Positions 33,933 through 44,952 of a DNA stretch of 64,000 bases are shown piece by piece. The stretch comes from Austropuccinia psidii. Lineage: Eukaryota > Basidiomycota > Pucciniomycetes > Pucciniales > Sphaerophragmiaceae. Location of the stretch: positions 24,317,866-24,381,865 of the forward strand of contig JALGQZ010000008.1 of the NCBI GenBank assembly GCA_023105745.1, read 5' to 3'. Numbering within the stretch: position 1 is the first letter of the stretch; the number at the start of each line of letters is the position of its first letter. Under the pieces are notes generated by a model. That model was not told the origin of the DNA, did not search any database, and saw only the letters and a list, made by a program, of their open reading frames with translations. The position numbers were made by a program, and so were the translations under genes.

Positions 33933-35171
33933 TTACACCCCCTTACTTGATAAGTCTTGATTGCCAAATATTAGTCTAAGGTGGTTGATGCTTTTAGGGT
34001 AATTGTTGTTTTTAGTCAGTGGGCGGGCTATCATTTTGTTGGTGTCAAGACATTCTATTTTCAGGCTTTCTTCTTTGATTAGGTTCCTGATGAAGTTTAA
34101 TCTAAAATTTACATGTCTCTTCCCGTCGTGGTAAATGTGGTTTGAGGCTATTGATATGGCACTTTGGTTGTCAGTGTATAGTATTTGTTGTTTTCTTTCC
34201 TTGCTTATTTCAAATATTAGATTAGATATCCATTGTAAGTCTTGAGGCCCTTCGGTCATTGTGTTGTATTTGGCTTTGGCAGATGATAGGGAAACCACCT
34301 TTTGTTTTTGCCTTCTCCATCCGATTACGCTATGGTAATAGATAATTGATGCTGAAAACAATTTGTATCCTTCACTGCCACCCCAGTCACTATTGGTGAA
34401 GGCCATTATTGACTTGTCTGGTTGTTGAAAGATTTTCTGTCCTAGTCGGAGTTCGTAATTTTTGGTGCTGTTGAGATATGTTAGTACATGTTTGACTGCA
34501 TTGTAATGTAAGTCTTTTGTATCTTCAAGGTATTGGGATAAGAAAGAGGTTGCAAATGCTAGGTCCAGTCTTGTGCATTGTACAAGATACTGTAATAGGC
34601 CTATAGCTCTTCAATAATTGAATGGTGGACTTACCTCTTTAGTTGGGATGATCCTGAAGGATTTTATATTTCTTCGAAGAGGGCAGTTGGTGTGTCGGGG
34701 GTTGGTTAGTTGGAATTCTTGTAGGATGTTGTTAATGAATCTGTCTTGGATTAGGCTGATGTAATTGTCCCTTTGAGAAATTTGTATTCCCAGAGCAAAT
34801 TTCACTTTAACTAATTCTTCCATTTCAAAATGAGTTTTGATTTTGGTTTTAAATTCATGGTTCCAAGACCCTCCAAAGATGAGATCATCTACATGTACGT
34901 AAAGGAGCATTTGATTGTTGGAGTTGGGTGAATAGAACAGGCATGGGTTGGTCTGAGAGGGACATAGACCCATTTTAAGGAGTGCGTTTTTTTATTCTTT
35001 GTGCCAGCACCGGGGGCTTTGTTTGAGTCCGTAAAGAGATTTATTTAGTTTAAAATACTTTGTTGGTTCAAAGTTGTTGTAGCCATCGGGTCTTTTAATA
35101 TATAGGTCCTTCTCTGGTTTGCCATTAAGAAAGGCACATTTTACATCCATCTGTTCTATGGGGAATTTATT
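33933..35171 (-). pseudogene. C2 RT C-terminal half and RNase H
   Basis: 34611-34973 holds the RT segment with LYVHVDDLIFGGSW; 34980-35171 carries more upstream RT after a frame break. 33933-34406 holds RNase H (FTNSDWGGSEGYK, SLSSAKAKYNTMTEG) and ends SSKGV, with TAA made by the LTR's first bases. A stop near 34610 and a register change near 34410-34600 break the frame. Confidence 0.85.
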
Positions 35172-35176
35172 GATGT

Positions 35177-37203
35177 TGTGAGCCTTTGAGATATGACCAC
35201 ATACCCAATAAGGTCACAAAAGATACTTAGAGCAATTATACCTTTAAGATAATTATATTAAAATTACTTAGAATAATTACACATTAAAAATAATTACTTT
35301 AAAAATACAAAAATACCAAAAATTGGTACAAAACTTGGTTTAACTTAAAAACCAATGAATCAACATGTGAAATAAATTATACCATTGGATTCCCCATGGT
35401 AAAATACACATATACCATTTTTATGGAATATCTGTAAAACCAATATTTAATGAGTTATAAGGAATAATAACTTATAAAAACCATAAATCCTTATTTATTT
35501 CAAGAACCAATGAAACAACAAGTTAAATAAATTGTACCATTAGATTCCCCATTAAAATACACACATAAAAAAATTAATGAGCTAATTACCAAAGTTAATA
35601 CTTAAGGAATTAACCTGAATATATGCACTTTTTTGGTCAACGCATATATTCAAGGATCATAGCTAATATCTCTTAAGCTATACAAGATAGAGTGATGAAC
35701 CAAAAATAAAGCTACCACGTAATTACTGTAGGAGCACAGATATGAACTTTATTTTACAATTTATAAACAAGGTTAAAACCCATGATGAAATATTGATAAA
35801 AATCAACAGAGCTGTTGACCACTTTGTTGTGAAAGTGGTCCAAACTTAAAATAAATTACACAGTTGGATTCTACTAGCTCATTTGCGAAGAATTATGTGC
35901 TTTTTATTATTGAATTCAGGGTATAACCCCCTGAAATCATGATTTGAAGTTTAAAATATTGAATTTTGACAGAAAAGATGAGTTCCAAGAAAAATCATCA
36001 AAATTAGAGTTTTGATGATGTAATGAAAAGCTCTTAGAAGAATAATAAGGTTATGTCAGGCTATCAGAATTCACTCTCTGAATTACTGTAGCGTGTAAAA
36101 CTTAAAAGTTATTAAAGATCAAAGCTTGAGCTTAAATTGAGCAGTTATGATCACCTACTGTAACCTTAAATTAAGTTTTACAGTCATATGAGTGATAGAA
36201 TTGGTGAATACTATTATTTTATGATTAAAACTAATAAAATCCACGAAATTTGGGGTTCTGATAAGCCTCTGATGTCATCAAACCTAGAGTTATAGTGATA
36301 ACTCTAAATAATGGTGTAATAATGATGTAATATGGTTTGATCATGATGTAATCATCTCCAAACCTTAAAATATTGATCAATTCCAGTGGATATGATCAGT
36401 ACACGTCTACTAGAAGCCTTTTGGACTCTAGGAGGGAGGTATTTACTATAAATAGAGCTCTTTTTACTCTATTTTCCCCTCAGAGGCATCAAAACCATTA
36501 AATCAATTAAATCGAAGGTAATTTCTTTATTCTTTATATATAAAACTATTATATTATTAAAGAACAAAGACCACCTTGTTATAATCATCTATTTTGAGGT
36601 GATTAAATCATTTATTTAATTTTTTTTGCTAAAAATCTCTCTAAAACTCATTTCCACGTAAAAATCAAGAATATTAGTAATTTTTCTTTATTTTTATTGT
36701 AAATACAATTAAAAAAGGTTGTATTTATATTTTTTGCCGTAAAATATCTCAAAATTATTATATTAAGTGTTAAAAGTAGGTTATTTTCTCTTATTATAAT
36801 AATTTTCTCTTTATTATTACTGTAATAATTCTTTAATTAATATAAATAGTATTTATATTAATTTATAACTTTAATATTGGTAATATTATTGTTATTAATT
36901 GTTTTTTATTAATAAAAAAACAATTCTTTACACCTTTATTATTTGTTTGTAACAATAATAAAGTGCTTTTAAATATATTAATTATTTTATATTAATATAT
37001 TTATTTTATTACATTATATTTTATAATATAAATTATATAATTATATTTTATTAATAATATAATTATTTTTACGCCATAATTAGAATAATTCTTTATTATT
37101 ATAATTATTCTCTATCTTTTTTATTCCATTTATAAGGACATTCATAGTACAATAAGTAAAATATTAGTAATTTTTACTTATTGTTTCATAGTCAAACCTT
37201 ACA
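35177..37203 (+). mobile_element. Family-T element T2 inserted in C2 RT
   Basis: 2027 bp, TGTGAGCC...ACCTTACA, with a perfect GATGT duplication (35172-35176 and 37204-37208). Removing it with one duplication restores the C2 RT frame at the CHIN...FPIEQM motif, which is intact in C1. No coding capacity. A TATA box lies at 36447. A long solo LTR is the best reading. Confidence 0.92.
36447..36454 (+). promoter_or_regulatory. TATA box of T2
   Basis: TATAAATAGAGCTC, conserved with T1 (12917-12924). About 1.27 kb from the element start and followed by a CCCCTCAGAGGCATC motif that is also shared, so it is probably the LTR promoter. Confidence 0.6.
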
Positions 37204-37208
37204 GATGT

Positions 37209-37539
37209 GGCATAGTGTGAGAAGTAATTGGAGGGATGTCAACCTTCCTTTTGGGGAAAAAACATCTCTGTAATTGAGTCCTTCTCTCTGGTGGAACCCT
37301 TGTACACATTGACAGGCCTTGAACTTGCTTAGGTTTTCATCTTTGTCAGTTTTTTGCTTAAAGACCCAGGTGGTCAAGAGTGGTTTCTCAACTTCACCTG
37401 GTGTTATTGTCATTGTGGACCATACACAGTGTGTCTCCATGTTTTCTAGTTCGGTTTGGATAGCTTTTGACCAATCGTCTCTGAAATTGCAGTTCATAGC
37501 CTGTTGGTATGTTTTTGGATCTTCATGTAGTGAGTACAT
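37209..37539 (-). pseudogene. C2 RT N-terminal part
   Basis: Copia RT beginning around PKTYQQAMNCNFRDDW, then WVFKQKTDKDENLSKFKA and GRLTSLQLLLTLCHI, cut by T2 after the CHI codons. An upstream frame break separates it from the integrase portion. Confidence 0.85.
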
Positions 37540-37580
37540 TGCACAGTTAGCCGTATGTCTTTGTCTTTGGTTTGAGTCAA

Positions 37581-38618
37581 TTATGTTTTGGGGATGGCCG
37601 ACTTCTCCATGGATTTCTTTTGGTAATTTCTAGGTATCCATTTGTAATGTCTTTTTGCTATTGTGTTTTGCAGTTCCTTGATTGGCAATATTATTTCTTT
37701 GTTTGGTAATTCATTTCTGACTGGTTCATGTATCCTTGTTTCTACTTCAAGCGGGATTGCTTCTGGGGAAGCAATAACAGGACTACTGGGTTCTATATCT
37801 GCAAGAGGGGAGTTATTAGTTTCTACCAAGGGATCTAGTTTGTGAGGAAAAATATCAGGGAAGAATTGAACATGGTGGCTGATTTTGACATTACCTGTCC
37901 CCCCTTCCAGGATTTGGTATGCTCAATGCCCCTCCTTGTACCCTAAGAATATGCCTTCTGAGCCATGTTCAGTAAATTTACCTTGTTGGATGTTGTTTAA
38001 GAAAATACATTTACACCCAAATTGTTGTAAGTGTTTGTACAATGGTACTCTGTTGTGCCATTGTTGATATGGATTGGAGAGGTTGAGATTTTCTAGGTAG
38101 GCTGAAGTCCGAACAGCTTCTGCCCAGGAGGTTTGGTTCAGCCCAGAGTCAATCAATAGGCATCGTCCTTTAGTAATGGTAGTTTGGTTACCTCTTTCAG
38201 AAAACAGGTTTTGTTGGGGGGTGTAGGGGGCAGTGGTAAGGTGTTTTATTCCTCTGGATTCATAAAAATGGTTTAGTTTTTGATTTTTTAATTCAGTTCC
38301 ATTGTCTGATATGAAGTTGGCAATTTTTAGATTGCTTTGGCACTCAATTTGATTGAAAAGTTTCTGGAGATGGAATCCTACGTCCAACTTGGATCTGAGG
38401 AATACGACCCACACATATCTGCTGTACCCATCCATGACTCTGAGGCAGTATTTATATCCTGAATTTGATGGGGTTTCAATTGGTTCAAACAGATTGGCAT
38501 GAACAAATGGGAGTTTTTGTTCAGGGATGGGAAAGTGTATTTTGAAAGGCATCTTATTTATTTTTTCTAGGTGGCAGGTTTTGCAGGTTAGTTTGTTGAA
38601 TTTGTGGTTGGGAAACAT
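37581..38618 (-). pseudogene. C2 integrase remnant
   Basis: 37923-38618 covers the pre-integrase CKTCHLEK and the core with HANLFEPIE, ISDNGTELKN and TPQQNLFSERGN. 37581-37829 is the linker to RT in another register. A frameshift near 37830-37920 and a stop near 38620 break the chain from gag-protease. Confidence 0.85.
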
Positions 38619-38675
38619 TTCTTTTAAGTATTCTAGGGAGGGGTGGTCAGAGGATTGATGGAGTATCTTACATAA

Positions 38676-39883
38676 TTAGTTGGTTGTTTTGACTGCCAAG
38701 GCTGTGTTTTGGTTAACTGTAAGTTCAAAGTTTCTGGAGCTGTAAGTCCCATTCAAAATAATGTTGTTGTTCTGGTCAAGTAGGCTGAAGGTTTTGTTTT
38801 TGTTAGTAAGAATTTGGAAGTTTGGTTTCATTATGGCTCCGAGACTAATGAGGTTGTAGGCTAAGGATTTAACTAGTAGGCAGTTTTTGAGTTTGAGAAA
38901 ACAGTCAGTCAGTTCTATTTTGACTGTGCCAGTACCGGCCAAGTGGATGGTTGACCCGTCTGCAAGCTCAATAGTTTGAGTATTTGGTGTGAAGTTAGTA
39001 AATAGGCTTGAGTTATTGAACATTGATGTGGTGGCTCCTGAGTCTAGGATGATTTGATTTGTGGGTGTTCTTGAGGTTGACACAACTAGGGATTTGACTG
39101 GTTTAGTTTTTTTATTTTCATCTTTGAGAAAGTTGCACTCCCTTTCATCATGTTTGGTTAGGGGGTTATGCCATCCTGGTGCGCATTTGGGGTAATGTCC
39201 ATCCTGTCTTCTTTTGTTTTGATTTTGTAGGTTATTATTTTCTTGTATTTGGTTTTTCAAGGTGGCTAGGGCTTGGTTAGTTTGATCAGTTCCACTTTCA
39301 TTGTTCTGGAGGAACTTTCTTATTACTTCCCACATATCATCAAGGGATGGAGATTTCTTCTTGACTTCGCACTTTCCCAGCCATACTTCCATGGTGGTTT
39401 TGAACCTTTAAGGAATGTTGATGATCACCCACATTGCTATAACAGAATCTATTAGATCTTTGGGAGAGATTGTAAGTCCGCAAAAGAGAGTTTGGAGGCA
39501 GAGAGTGTTTTCAAGGATGGTGGACATGTTTTCCCAAATGTGTTCGTCATTTAATTGAGGTAGGTTGTTTGGTTTTGAATGGTTTTAGGTTGAAAGAACT
39601 CTTGTGTCAGTCTCCAGAACTCTGCAGGGTCTTTTTTTGAGTTCACGTAGAATTTGTTGCCTAGTCTTACAATGCAATTTATTTTTAGTAGAGCAGCTGC
39701 CCTCTACCTTCTGCTTGGTTCTAGTTAATCATTATCGGCTGTTTCTTCAGGTGTATCTGAGTTGGTTACTAGTCCATAGTAGTTTTTCAGGGTCAGGATG
39801 CTTTCCATTCGAGATACCAAATCTAGATAGTTTGAATCATTTAGTTTATCACTCTTGTTGAGTCCTAGTGTACATTCCACCAT
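38676..39883 (-). pseudogene. C2 gag and protease remnant
   Basis: Begins at ATG 39883 (MVECTLGLNKSDKLNDSNYLD, the same gag start as C1 and C4) but meets stops and register changes before 39400. 38676-39392 then carries gag, a CAPGWHNPLTKHDERECN zinc-knuckle variant and the protease motif ILDSGATTSMFNN. Non-functional. Confidence 0.85.
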
Positions 39884-39911
39884 TTTGTGGTGGGTGGGTT
39901 TTGGCCTAGTT

Positions 39912-39936
39912 GGTTGAAGCTTCCGGTCTTATAATC
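39912..39936 (-). other. C2 primer-binding region resembling a tRNA 5' half
   Basis: The plus strand next to the LTR reads GGTTGAAGCTTCCGGTCTTA followed by TAATC, like a D-arm end and anticodon arm (loop CTTATAA, anticodon TAT). Same position as in C1 and C4. Confidence 0.5.
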
Positions 39937-40399
39937 TAAGGGAAAGAAATCTTGGTAGGGCAAGACAAGTATGTCTTAGCCACGTAGTAGGGTGAGGAGA
40001 GAGCAGGCACAACAAACCTAGAGGGAACGAAAGAGACAAAAAGAGATAGAAAGGAACACAACGGTGTTCAATGAATTGCTATACATATGGGTAATAATGC
40101 TAGTAGTTATTAAGACTTTATCAAGTAGTGCAGTACCTTGATAGGGAAAGACAAGTACGTCTTAGCCACATAGTAGGGTGAGGAGAGAGCAGGCACAACA
40201 AACCTAGAGGGAACAAGAGAGACAAAAAGAGATAGAAAGGAACACAATGGTAAGGAATAGCTAGGATACAGAAAGCTGGGTTTAAATAGTCTAGGTAAAT
40301 GGTCAATAGAGATCTACAATGATTGGCTGGTCTTGAGTTAATATGTCATCTGATTATGTCATTTGGTAAGTGTGTTCGGCTCCTGTGTTTATTCTTTTA
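39937..40399 (-). repeat. C2 5' LTR (463 bp) with internal duplication
   Basis: Starts TAAGGGAAAGAAATC, ends TTATTCTTTTA. A segment of ~125 bp (AAGACAAGTATGTCTTAGCC...) occurs twice, at about 39955 and 40146, around a ~70-bp spacer lacking in the 3' LTR. Confidence 0.85.
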
Positions 40400-40404
40400 A
40401 TAGT

Positions 40405-41458
40405 GTTACCACACTATTAATAATTCTATTTAAAAGTTTAGCAGTTTTGCTGCGCTGGTAATTCAAATATTTACAATAAGTGTTAATTTTTGAATTTTCC
40501 ATACATATCCTCAGTTGTTGGTTACACTGTAAGCTGTGCCATTGGATGCTTGTGTTGGGTTTTGAACGTTGGTTGAATCTTCCCCAGTGCTAGGGGAAAT
40601 GTTTTCCTCCGCCACTCTGCCCATGATGTGGTGGTGATTATGTTTCAGATTTAGGTTTCATATTTGTATGGGGGTTGTTGCATTTCTTTGCTCTTCTTTT
40701 TTCAGTGGGTCGTCAAGCAACTTCATAATGAAGAGTTTTTGGTTTTAGATAGATGGTTGGTCAGGACATCTTCTGCAAACAGGTTTGGGGGGTTTTGGAT
40801 TCCATTTTACCTATCACTGTTCCCAACTCTTCCAACTGGAGTGTTGTTTTTGAGGTTTGTAGGATTGGTTATCTTGGGATAATGTGATTAGTGTTTTTTT
40901 TTTGAGAAAATAAGGAATCTATAATTATTCTGGAGGTAAGAGTGGGGATACTAAAATGAAGGAAAATAAAAGAAAAGAAAAAGGAGAAGGAAAAAAGAGA
41001 AGGAATAAGGGAAGAACTTTTTTTCTGACGGAGTAAGAATTGGAAGAAGGGGTGTCAGGATGTGGGGAGGAGGGGGGAAGAGTGGGGTGTGGAGAGTGTG
41101 GAGGAAATTATTTTATTTTATTTTGGTTTAGTGTTTGAGGTGAGGTGGTTTTTGATGTGTTGAAATCTCTTTGTTGCTATAATGTAATCTGCAAGGATGT
41201 TAAAGACTGATGGGCAGTCCAGTATTGAAGTGCTTCTGTTTCGATTTAGTCAAATTTTGTGTTTCCTTATCTGCTGTTTTAGTTCTTTCTGTTGTATGTG
41301 GTAATTTCTGCAATAAAGTAAGTAGTGTGAAGTGGTTTCTGGGGCCCTGCAGTGTGCGCATATTGGGGATGCTACTTGTTTTATTTTTATAGATAAGCAT
41401 TCAGGGGACTGTGTTCTGAGCACAGTTGATGGATTGTGGATGCAGGTCCCTTTTCCAG
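40405..41458 (-). other. LINE 3' untranslated region
   Basis: About 1.05 kb between the ORF2 stop and the A-tail, purine/pyrimidine biased around 40900-41100 (AGGAAAAGAAAAGGAG-type stretches). No gene. In the uninterrupted LINE it would join the poly(A) at 28779. Confidence 0.7.
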
Positions 41459-44400
41459 TCAGTCAAGTGCTTGGATAATGAGTTTGGGAGGAGTTTTTAA
41501 TTTTACTCTAGCTAGTTCTTGAATTGTCAGTTTTGGAGGAGCTCTTGAATCTTGATTCTTTATTTGCTTAAGCTTTGAAATACTAATGTGGTGTAGTGAG
41601 TGATGTGATGTTGTTCCCCCTGTGACTGCCTCTTTTGCTCGCTTGTCAACTTCTTCATTGTGTTGCATTCCTGTATGTCCTGGACACCAGTATAGCCTAA
41701 CTGGGAAGTGTTGTGTCCAGCATTGAAAGTTATTGAATATTTTGGTTGTTAATTGTTGTCCTGGGGTTTTCTTTTTGGGTAGTGTGATGCTCTTAAGGCC
41801 TGCTTGACTATCCGAGAAGGTTTCTATGGCTTGTGGTTGGCCGTACTTGTTTATGTGTTTGGATAATAGATTATGGCAGAGAAGAAGAGCTGTCAGTTCT
41901 GTTTCAAAATTGGTGAGGATAGAGTCTCCTCCAACATATGTGGTTTTCACAGATTGTGTATTAGTTAGTATGGCCGTGGCTCCCCCTGATTTTCCCAAAA
42001 TGAGAGAGCCATTGGCAAAGAAGACTAGGATTTGGTTAGCTATTTTGTTTTTTACCTGCCTTGTTACTTCTTCTTTGACTTGTGATTTTGTGAGTTGTGA
42101 GTTGGTTTGATCATGGTGGGATTGGGAAGGGAGAAAGAGTCTTGGTTCTTGTGAAATGCTGCCGTAAAAGGGCTTCTTTTTCTATTAGGTTGTTTAGTGG
42201 GGAAGGGTGTGTCCTATGGGATTCGGTCAAGTCCTTCTGGATTAGTTTTCTGTGTTTATCGTCTATTGGTGCTGCTAATTTGGTGTGAATGTAGTTGTGG
42301 GTCAATGTTATGTGTTGTTTTGTTAGCTCTTTTTTTCCTCTGTAGAGCTTGAGAAAGGGGGAGGGGGTTTGTTTCATCATCCCTGTGCTTAATCTTACTT
42401 CTTGAAAAAGTTCACTTGTCAGCAATTTTTCCACTGTTTTTTGATTTTTTTTTGTGTACCAGATAATGCTTCCATGTAATATTCTCATTGACATAACTGC
42501 TGCAATTAGAACTCTTGCCTCTCTTTGCCATATTCCGAATGTTTGTCTTATTACTCAAGATAGTTGCTTGATTTTTTGTTGCCTTTGTTCTTGGCCATTG
42601 GTAAGTTGGGATTCGCTGATAGGGTGGGGGTTAAGGTGATGCCCAGCCATCTAGCTTCCCTTTGTAGTGTGTGTTTTGACCCTTCTATTTTTATTTTGTT
42701 CAATGGTTGTTGTCTTCTTCTAAGGATCATGAAGTTAGTTTTTTCTTGTCAAAAAGAGCCCTGTACCTTGAGCTGAAGTTTTTAGATCTGGGAATAATTT
42801 CCTCTGCTTTGTTTTGGATCTGTTTGGTGTCGTTAGCAGAAATAAGGTGAGTTACATCATCTATTTACACTATGGAAATAATGTTTTTGTTTAGTGATGG
42901 TGGATTTGGGAGGAGTATGTTGGAATTGTATATGAGATATAGGGTTACTGATAGCGGGGACTCTTGCAGTAGGCCATTTGAGATTGAGAAAGTCAGAGAT
43001 GTGTAATCGCCAATCTTTAAGCTGGTTGTTCTGTCAGAAAGAAAAGAGTTAATAATGTTAATCAAATAAGGCAGGCATACCTATTGCCGTAAAACATGGA
43101 GTGGCCGTCTTTTTTGAACTCAGGGGTATGCCGATTTCACATCAAGTAAGAGCCCCATAACTATTTTTCCTTCTCTCCATTTATTAGTTATCCACGATGT
43201 TAGCGTCACAAATGCATCATTAATGATCTTGCCCAGTCTCCCTCCCACATGACCAGGGTGTATCAAGTTTGTTTGGTGTGCCCAGTACATTAGTCGATTA
43301 TTGATTATCTTTTTGAAAAGCTTGTCTCAGGTGTTTAGCAGTGCGATCGGCCCATAGGCATTAGGGTTAGCATAGTCGTCTTTTGCTGCTTCTCTAATGA
43401 TTACTGTTTGGGCTTCTTTCCATTCGATCGGGTACTGCCCCTGTGTAAAACAGAGGTTATATAAGTTAGCTAGTATTGGGATAAAGAGGGGTTTCAATAA
43501 CCTTATTAGCTCGTTTGGTATGCCATCTGGTCCAGGGGCCTTTTTGTTGGGTAAGCTAGATATTGTGTTTGCTACTTCATCTTCAGTTACCTGGGGAAAG
43601 CTGGCTGGAGGAGTTGATTGTTCCTGCTGTGATATGTCATTGAGGTTTGCCATAGTTTCCACTGTCGATGTTCCATAGAACAACAAGGATGCCTTTTCTG
43701 TGATGTTCGATGTCAGATTTCCTTCTTGATTCCTTAGCGATGTGATTATCTCTTCCTGTTTGTCTTTTGTGAATTTGTAAGCTTGTTACGCATGTTCTGG
43801 ACCTCTTTTGGCTAGAAACTTTCTCCAGTGGCTGCTTTTGAGCTCCCAGATTTTCTGTTTGAAGAGCTGTTGATAGTGATGATATTCCTTTTGGGCTTTA
43901 TTGTTTTGGTCTTTGAGCATATTTCTTCTTGCCTTGTTCCTGAGACTGACTAGATTGTTCAGTTGTTCTTTGTTCCACCATGCCTTAGATCTTGCGGGGT
44001 TAGTCGTGACCCATTTCCCTTGGCTGTTGTAGTCCTCTGTGACTGCTGCCATTAGATCCTGAGTGGTGCACTCTACAGAGGTTGCGGGGTCTGTGTTTTG
44101 GCCAAGTTTTTGTTGTAGAGTTTCAAGGAATTGTTTTCTGTCTAAATTTTTTGGTTGTATTGATAGATTTTTTTTGAATGCACATTTCAGAATTAGGCAG
44201 GGTGATTTTAGCTAGTATAGGGTGATGGTCAGATGAGTGATTATTCAGTTGCACTTGTGTTACTGATTGGAGTTTTTGGGTAACATGGTTCGCCCATGTG
44301 AGGTCTATTGTTGTGGGTCTGCCTACTTCTCCTAGGACAGTTGGGATGTGTTTTGGAAAAATCAGGTGGAATCCTTTCTTTCCGCAGATTTTAATGAGCT

Positions 44401-44952
44401 CTCTTGCTTGGGCATGGGTACGAGTGTATTTGTTTGGGTTCCAAAGCGGGTGGTGGAGGTTGGAGTCCATCATGATGATTGTAGGTGCTCACCAAGTTGC
44501 TTCTGTTTGTAACCATTGATTTAAGATTTGAATTCCATTAAAGGTAGTTGGTGGGTTATATAGGGAGAGCAGAGTGAGTCAAGGGATTGAAATAGAAATA
44601 TGTAGTAATGTTGTTATTGCTAGTAGGGCATTTTATTGCAGGCTGTTGATAATTTGGTGGGATTGTATTTTTTGCTGATGTATATGCATGCACATGGTTG
44701 TTTTTTTGTACCTGGATTTGTTTTGGGGGTGATTCTGTGCCAGCTTTGATGCATTGGTGGGAGCCAATTGTGAGGATTCACCTATGGTTCCTGTACCAGC
44801 AGCGCAATGTGAGTTAGTTCTGAATTTAATATACTCATTGTTTTTTTTAATCTATTATGACAATTCAATTGGAAAAAGGACAGAGCTGATTGTGGGTTAT
44901 CTGTGTCATCTATGTCTCCTGTTGCAAAAAGAGTACGGGTGTTATTTGCCAT
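41459..44952 (-). pseudogene. LINE ORF2 remnant: endonuclease, RT, RNase H
   Basis: Starts at ATG 44952, overlapping the ORF1 end by 11 nt. An apurinic-type endonuclease follows (HIALLVQEP near 44830; MMDSNLHHPLWNP near 44470; DLTWANHV; SSDHHPIL near 44230). RT has NKKAPGPDGIPNELIR (~43540), GLLQESPLSVTLYL (~42960) and a catalytic box in which the tyrosine codon of YIDD is TAA (~42866). RNase H lies at 41459-41998 (ETFSDSQAGLKS, YWCPGHTGMQHNEEVDKRAKEA). The domain order fits the Tad1 clade. Several stops and frameshifts make it inactive. Confidence 0.88.

Larger units (their letters stand above)
28783..40399 (-). mobile_element. Copia element C2, inserted by the LINE A-tail
   Basis: Minus-strand Copia with its 3' LTR on the left (28783-29017 plus 33894-33935, split by C1) and 5' LTR on the right (39937-40399). 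Flanks TTAGT (28778-28782) and ATAGT (40400-40404) are a near-perfect 5-bp duplication. Net of C1 and T2 the element is about 4.7 kb. Pol is broken. Confidence 0.88.
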
